A DNA stretch of 64,000 bases from GCA-002726655 sp046582185. Its GTDB lineage: Bacteria; Pseudomonadota; Gammaproteobacteria; Pseudomonadales; Azotimanducaceae. The translations under genes and the position numbers were made by a program. Location of the stretch: assembly GCA_046582185.1 (NCBI GenBank), contig JAYGEX010000002.1:62001-126000 (forward strand), in the 5' to 3' direction. Numbering within the stretch: the stretch's first letter is position 1; the number at the start of each line of letters is the position of its first letter. The notes beneath the pieces are model-generated. The model saw only the letters and a list, made by a program, of their open reading frames with translations. It did not search any database and was not told where the DNA came from. Positions 59,422 through 64,000 of the stretch are shown here, piece after piece.

Positions 59422-61845
59422 TCAGGAGGGGATGGCTTGCAGGACATTGTGTTGTACGTCTGCGTCCAGTGTTCTTGCCGTAGCGCTTGTCAGGTCGTCG
59501 AATCTATCAGACCGTTTTACCATGCCATCGGAAATAGAAATTAACCCTTCTGATTTCAAGCAGTTGATGAAGTTTGAGAATAGCGACCTCTCGAAGAAGT
59601 CCGGTGAATTGATGCCATAGATTGCTGAGAGTTGCTGTGCCACTGCAGCGGCGTCTGCCTCGAGGTCTCGAATAGAGCGTGTCTCATCTTTATTGAGCAA
59701 GGCAATTACAATATGAAATCTCTCCAGCGTAGGTTCGATAAGTTCAGCGAGTTCATGCAGAGACGCGAACTCGTCGCTGCCATAAGTTCCTGCTCTCACA
59801 ATTCCTTCTTCGACGATCAGTAATTTGCGTTGCTCGAAGATCTCAACAATCCGCTGGCACTCGTTGGCAATGTCATCAATTGATGCACGTAACATAAATT
59901 CAGATTTTAGAAAGCTGAATAGACCAGCGCAAAATATTGTTATCTCGGGTAGCGTTGTTTCCCTCTCTCCTGTAATGAATCTGGCTATTAGCGAAGGCAG
60001 CGCGTAAAGATGAGCGATGTTATTTCGATAGTAGGTAAGGAGCACTGACTGTTCGCCAGATGCGCTAAGGGTTGTACCAAATGTGTGTTGGTATCGATTA
60101 AGTCCCGTTATTTTAATTGCGGCATCCAAAATAGCCTCAGCGGGAAGCGAGACGACGGAATAGTCGTCGCTATATTGTAGTGCCCGGGCGAGATCCGCCA
60201 GCAGGTCGATCTGATTCAACAGGTGTTTCTCTTCTATTGTTTGCCGCGGAGTGCAGAGGATTGCAATAGCCACCAGGCTCACAACCTTAACAGCCGTAGC
60301 GCTATTTATTCTTGTGGCGAGCTCACTTGCCAGCTTATAGGAGACTCTTGAAATGCCTGACTTCTCTTCCATTGTTCGCCAGTTTGGCAGTTCTTCGTCC
60401 AGATAATCTGCTAAAAGCAAGGGCTCTCCGAAATTAACAGTGACCTGCCCAAGGGATTGTTTGAAGGCATTGAATATCTTGAACATATCGAAGATTGATT
60501 CCGTCTTCTTGTCACTACCTGCAAGCTCGCTCTTATATGTAGATGATTCCAGAACGCGCTCGTAGCCGAAGTAAACAGGCATCATGCATATTGGAATCGA
60601 CGAATCTTTCTGAAAGCTACTCAGCGTCATGTTGAGCATGCCGGTTCGCGGATTAAGCGTTCGCCCGGTTCTGCTACGCCCACCTTCGATAAAGTACTCC
60701 ACCGAGTAACCTTTGATAAACATCTGGTGTAAGTATTCATCAAAGACGGACTTATAGAGGAGATCTCCCTGGAAGGACCTGCGCATGAAAAAGGCCCCTG
60801 CTCTGCGCAGCAAGGGGCCAAGTACGGGTAGGTTTAAATTCTTGCCAGCCGCAATATGAGGCGGCGTCAGGCCGTTGTGATAAAGGACATAAGACAGGAG
60901 TAGATAGTCGATGTGACTACGGTGGCATGGTATGTAAATGATCTCGTGTGATTGTGCGAGCTGCTTGACCCTGTCAACGTGGTTTACTTCAATGCCATCA
61001 TAGAGATTATTCCACAGCCATTTTAACAAGACATGAAAGGATCGAATAACGCGGTAGGACTGGTTGGATACGATTTCATTAGCATAGGCAATTGCCTTCT
61101 TTTCGATATCGCCAGAGTTTGATCCATCCTTGCCGGACTCCGTCTCGATTATCGTCTGCACATCATGACTGGCAATAATTGTGTTGATCAATGTCCTGCG
61201 ATGGCTAAGGTCCGGGCCGATGATGGCTTGCTTCTGATGATTGAAGTGTACTCTCAAGACCCTTAAGAGTTTCCGTACCTGTTTCTCGTGATTGTCTTCG
61301 CCTTCAATGATCCGTCTGATACTAATGGGTGCATTGAATTGAACGAGAATGTGGCTTGGGTGAAAAATAATAGCCAGGAGTTTTTTAAATCGACTGGTGA
61401 CGGTCCAGTTCTCTGACAAGATCAGCTTGATGATCGATTTGTCCTGGTCTGGTTGGTGCCCCCAGAACAGGGATACGGGCACGATTTGTATATCCTTGTC
61501 TAGAGAATGCTGATGCTCAAAGAGTCTCTGCATGCGCTCTGATTGTTGTCTTTGTGTCTTGCGACCCAGGCGGCCTTCTGGATGTCCGAGGAAGAATATC
61601 GCCCGATTTTCATCGAGATTATTAATGCCGTCCACCGGCCGTGGTAAGTTTGAGTTTTCGCAAGCCTTATCGATGACCATGAGATCGGCGATGGAACGAA
61701 ATGGCAGTACGTAGCAAATGGCGTCATCAGGGTCCAGGCCAAGCGCACCCAGGTCACAGCCCAGAACCGTTGGCTTTATCCAGGCATTTAATATTCGCCT
61801 GCTTGCGTGATACTGGAACGATTTGATTCGTTCAAGGATCGCCAT
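59422..61845 (-). CDS. plsB: Glycerol-3-phosphate 1-O-acyltransferase PlsB
   Basis: Membrane-associated acyltransferase that makes lysophosphatidic acid, 807 residues, the PlsB length. Acyltransferase blocks: I IIYIPCHRSHIDYLLLSYVL (H-x4-D), II RRAGAFFMRRSFQGD, III FIEGGRSRTGRTLNPRTGML and IV IPICMMPVYFGYERV. The start ATG overlaps the end of gspD by 14 bp, an unexpected partner for a phospholipid enzyme. Confidence 0.96.
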   Translation of the reverse strand: MAILERIKSFQYHASRRILNAWIKPTVLGCDLGALGLDPDDAICYVLPFRSIADLMVIDKACENSNLPRPVDGINNLDENRAIFFLGHPEGRLGRKTQRQQSERMQRLFEHQHSLDKDIQIVPVSLFWGHQPDQDKSIIKLILSENWTVTSRFKKLLAIIFHPSHILVQFNAPISIRRIIEGEDNHEKQVRKLLRVLRVHFNHQKQAIIGPDLSHRRTLINTIIASHDVQTIIETESGKDGSNSGDIEKKAIAYANEIVSNQSYRVIRSFHVLLKWLWNNLYDGIEVNHVDRVKQLAQSHEIIYIPCHRSHIDYLLLSYVLYHNGLTPPHIAAGKNLNLPVLGPLLRRAGAFFMRRSFQGDLLYKSVFDEYLHQMFIKGYSVEYFIEGGRSRTGRTLNPRTGMLNMTLSSFQKDSSIPICMMPVYFGYERVLESSTYKSELAGSDKKTESIFDMFKIFNAFKQSLGQVTVNFGEPLLLADYLDEELPNWRTMEEKSGISRVSYKLASELATRINSATAVKVVSLVAIAILCTPRQTIEEKHLLNQIDLLADLARALQYSDDYSVVSLPAEAILDAAIKITGLNRYQHTFGTTLSASGEQSVLLTYYRNNIAHLYALPSLIARFITGERETTLPEITIFCAGLFSFLKSEFMLRASIDDIANECQRIVEIFEQRKLLIVEEGIVRAGTYGSDEFASLHELAELIEPTLERFHIVIALLNKDETRSIRDLEADAAAVAQQLSAIYGINSPDFFERSLFSNFINCLKSEGLISISDGMVKRSDRFDDLTSATARTLDADVQHNVLQAIPS

Positions 61846-63724
61846 TGAATAACTTGTTCAGACGTTCGAGAGGATCGGTGCCTTCAATTTCAACCTCGTA
61901 AATAGAGTTGTATTTTCGTTTGGTTTCTTTCTTGATGTCCTCCTTACTGGTTAGGACTGTAGGACGAAGAAAGACCAGTAGATTCTGTTTTTCCGTAATG
62001 AGGGAGGTGCTTTTAAATAGATATCCAATGATGGGGATGCTGCCTAAAATTGGAACGCGAGTTGAGCTTGTTGTTTCTTTATCTCTCATTAAACCGCCTA
62101 GAATGATCACTTCACCATCGTCGACCAATACGGTTGTGTCAATGGTTCGCTTGTTGGTAATTATATCAGCTGCAGCATCAGCGCCAATGGCCTTCAAACT
62201 CCTTGCATCCACTTCAGAAACTTCCTGGTGGATTTTCAGGCGGACAAGATTGCCTTCGTTAATATGGGGTGTGACCTCCAGCGTTAGTCCTACATCTTCG
62301 CGCTGGATGGTTGTAAATGGATTGATCGCCCCGCCACTACCCGTGGTGGTTGAACCCGTTCTGAACGGCACATTTTGGCCGACGACTATCTTTGCTTCTT
62401 CATTGTCCATCGTCATGATGCTGGGGGTAGATAGCAAATTAACGTCACTGTTGGTCGCTAATGCTCGAACGATTAAGGCGAAGCTGGTGCCACCTTCATT
62501 AATGTTACCACCCGCGATGAGGGGTGAATCACCTATGTTGACGGCACCTGTTGCGGCCGATCCCAGGGCCAGATTTTGTAATAGTTGGGCAAGGGTTCCC
62601 GAAGGGGCGGTGAGTCCGATGCCGCCGGATGAGTTACCCACGATGAGTTCAGATCCCAGCGCGCGGCTGAAATCGGCAGAAACTTCTACAATTGCAGCTT
62701 CGATCAAAACTTGCCGACGTCTGATATCCAGGCTGGAGATAATCTCCCGGAGATCCATCATGGTGGTAGGGTCTGCTCTGATAACAAGTGCATTGAGCGC
62801 TTCGTCAGCCTGGATGCTGGTAGTGAAATTTTTGCTGGATTTATCCTTTGCCCCTTTTTCTGAAATGACGTTGTTTAATATCTCAGCCATGGTTTTGGCA
62901 TCGGCGTGTGCGAGTCTAACGATCTGAATGCTGCCAGATCGATTGGCAGGCACATCAAGTTTCGCAATGAGTTTTTTAACTCGGATGAGGGTTTCTTTCT
63001 CACCTTTTAAGACAAGACTGTTGGTTCGTTCATTAGCAACAATGGTGAGCTTGTTGGGACCCTTGGCGCTCTTGCCAATTTGGTCCGGTGCGAGCTCCTG
63101 AAGTAGAGCAATCATGTCATCCACCCAGGCTTCCTTTAGGGCAACTATCGCCACATCGAGATTGTCAGCGATGTCGACCCGATTGATGATCTCGATCAGG
63201 CGGTTGATGTTCGATGCATGGTCGCTGATGATCAGCACGTTCGGCTGGGTTAGCCCGGCGATGTGACCATATTGAGGGATCAGTGGGCGGAGAATTTTGA
63301 CCATTTCTACCGAAGGAGCATTTCGGATAGGCACAACACGTGTCACGATTTCTTCGGTATTCACGTCATCTTTGAAGTCCAGTGGGCTCGCACTCTGCTT
63401 CGCCAGGACCATCTGGACAATCTTGGTCACGCTGCCTGCTGGAATAGCCGCATATCCGTGAACCCGCAATACGCTGATAAACAGCTGATAAACACCTTCC
63501 TCGTCCAGGGAGGTAGTTGATATGACGGTGACGTTACCTTTAACTCGCTGGTCGATGACAAAGCTGCGGCCGGTGATTGAAGAAACCTGGGTGATGAACT
63601 CCCGGATATCTGCATTCTTGAGGTTGATTTTCCAATTTTCCTGGGCACCGGTAAAGGCTGAAAAAGCGAATACGAATATGAAGACTACGCCCGCATACAG
63701 CTTGCGCGAAGGTATGCACATCAT
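61832..63724 (-). CDS. gspD: Type II secretion system secretin GspD
   Basis: Outer-membrane secretin of 630 residues. Signal peptide (about 1-27, VVFIFVFAFSAFTGA-Q), then N0 (WKINLKNADIREFITQVSSI), N1-N3 repeats (VPIRNAPSVEMVKILRPLIP, VALKEAWVDDMIALLQELAP, VRLAHADAKTMAEILNNVI), and the secretin core (RRQVLIEAAIVEVSADFSRA, VGQNVPFRTG, VDDGEVIILGGLMRD, VPILGSIPIIGYLF). Upstream is gspC. Downstream is plsB rather than gspE. Confidence 0.96.
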   Translation of the reverse strand: MMCIPSRKLYAGVVFIFVFAFSAFTGAQENWKINLKNADIREFITQVSSITGRSFVIDQRVKGNVTVISTTSLDEEGVYQLFISVLRVHGYAAIPAGSVTKIVQMVLAKQSASPLDFKDDVNTEEIVTRVVPIRNAPSVEMVKILRPLIPQYGHIAGLTQPNVLIISDHASNINRLIEIINRVDIADNLDVAIVALKEAWVDDMIALLQELAPDQIGKSAKGPNKLTIVANERTNSLVLKGEKETLIRVKKLIAKLDVPANRSGSIQIVRLAHADAKTMAEILNNVISEKGAKDKSSKNFTTSIQADEALNALVIRADPTTMMDLREIISSLDIRRRQVLIEAAIVEVSADFSRALGSELIVGNSSGGIGLTAPSGTLAQLLQNLALGSAATGAVNIGDSPLIAGGNINEGGTSFALIVRALATNSDVNLLSTPSIMTMDNEEAKIVVGQNVPFRTGSTTTGSGGAINPFTTIQREDVGLTLEVTPHINEGNLVRLKIHQEVSEVDARSLKAIGADAAADIITNKRTIDTTVLVDDGEVIILGGLMRDKETTSSTRVPILGSIPIIGYLFKSTSLITEKQNLLVFLRPTVLTSKEDIKKETKRKYNSIYEVEIEGTDPLERLNKLFNGDP

Positions 63725-63796
63725 CTAGTAAACAATTCCCTGGTGGTTATAGGCTTGGATTAATACTTCAATATTCATGCTTGTTCGTCCGCTGTC

Positions 63797-64000
63797 TTAA
63801 GGAATGGGTACTGTCAGGAAAAATCGCCGTGAATCACGCTGAACTTCCACGCGAACCCGTTTGCTCGCCATCGCCTGGTCGATCATTGCTGAATCATTCA
63901 TGACATCGCCTACCGGTTTGCCATTCACTGAAAGTATGACATCACCTTGTTGAAGGCCAGCTTGCATGAGAGCTGTGCTGGAAATGGAGCTGCCAACTTT
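63797..64000 (-). CDS. gspC: Type II secretion protein GspC, C-terminal part (partial)
   Basis: Minus-strand frame entering from the right edge and ending at TAA 63799-63797. The 67 visible residues form a PDZ-like segment, ALMQAGLQQGDVILSVNGKP, followed by VRVEVQRDSRRFFLTVPIP. This is the C-terminal PDZ domain found in GspC inner-membrane proteins, and gspC lies directly before gspD in T2SS operons. A different PDZ protein is possible but unlikely in this position. Confidence 0.82.
   Translation of the reverse strand, partial: KVGSSISSTALMQAGLQQGDVILSVNGKPVGDVMNDSAMIDQAMASKRVRVEVQRDSRRFFLTVPIP

Noticed and set aside
61908..62927. 339-codon plus-strand frame inside gspD
   Set aside because: gspD is unmistakable on the other strand over the whole span; the antisense product is low-complexity Ser/Leu/Ala-rich with no family features.
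1..64000. tRNA, rRNA, prophage, integron or complete insertion sequence
   Set aside because: None seen by eye on either strand; a covariance-model scan was not possible, so small RNAs may be missed.

Overview
The window is chromosomal DNA of a gammaproteobacterium. The evidence is gene order and protein type: xerD-dsbC-hom-recJ-prfB-lysS at the left, and ygfZ/sdhE/ygfX-nadB-rpoE-rseABC-mucD-lepA-lepB-DUF4845-rnc-era-recO-acpS / barA-cysM-rlmD-relA-adk at the right are arrangements typical of Gammaproteobacteria close to Pseudomonas/Oceanospirillales and marine oligotroph groups. Base composition is moderate, GTG and TTG starts are common, and genes are tightly packed. I saw no rRNA, tRNA, CRISPR array, prophage or complete insertion sequence.

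Layout. (1) 1-6.8 kb: end of xerD, dsbC, an MFS transporter, alaC-type aminotransferase, homoserine dehydrogenase and recJ; thrC, often next to hom, is absent. (2) 6.8-12.4 kb: a metabolic insertion between recJ and prfB, holding a YeiH-type transporter, a VOC protein with 4-hydroxyphenylpyruvate dioxygenase, a divergent Lrp/AsnC regulator, an LLM-class flavin oxidoreductase, and a redoxin whose in-frame UGA sits in a WAPY(UGA)GC motif followed by a SECIS-like hairpin: a probable selenoprotein. (3) 12.7-16.5 kb: prfB with its programmed frameshift, lysS, ung, and a Kazal-type lipoprotein. (4) 16.6-23.5 kb: a valine/isobutyrate degradation operon (mmsA, acyl-CoA dehydrogenase, enoyl-CoA hydratase, 3-hydroxyisobutyryl-CoA hydrolase, mmsB) with a divergent crotonase. 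(5) 23.5-30.8 kb: three DEAD-box RNA helicases plus a NYN-domain protein, a glutathionyl-hydroquinone reductase-like protein and a cupin. (6) 31-40.7 kb: phosphotransferase, ygfZ/sdhE/ygfX, mpg, nadB, and the sigma-E envelope stress operon ending in mucD. (7) 40.8-47 kb: lepA-lepB-DUF4845-rnc-era-recO-acpS, covering translation, secretion and RNA maturation. (8) 47-59.4 kb: a degenerate BarA-like hybrid kinase, cysM, rlmD, relA, adk, a histone H1-like gene, mobA, yoaA/dinG helicase, tsaB and rsmJ. (9) 59.4-64 kb: plsB overlapping gspD, with gspC running off the end.

Four things stand out beyond ordinary annotation. The first is the UGA-containing redoxin. The second is a dispersed ~130 bp element with terminal inverted repeats, present three times (25331, 43539, 46897), which carries a sigma70-like promoter pointing at the neighbouring gene in two copies and supplies both stop codons of the convergent acpS and barA genes in the third. 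The third is a recurring habit of unrelated short tandem repeats (12-27 bp units) placed exactly at gene junctions or in the first codons of genes, at least nine times in 64 kb; one lies in the relA leader and encodes a repeated Leu-Leu peptide whose stop overlaps the relA start. The fourth is a BarA homologue that appears to have lost its ATPase core but keeps receiver and HPt residues. Two genes (NYN protein and rlmD) have no ATG/GTG/TTG start available in frame.
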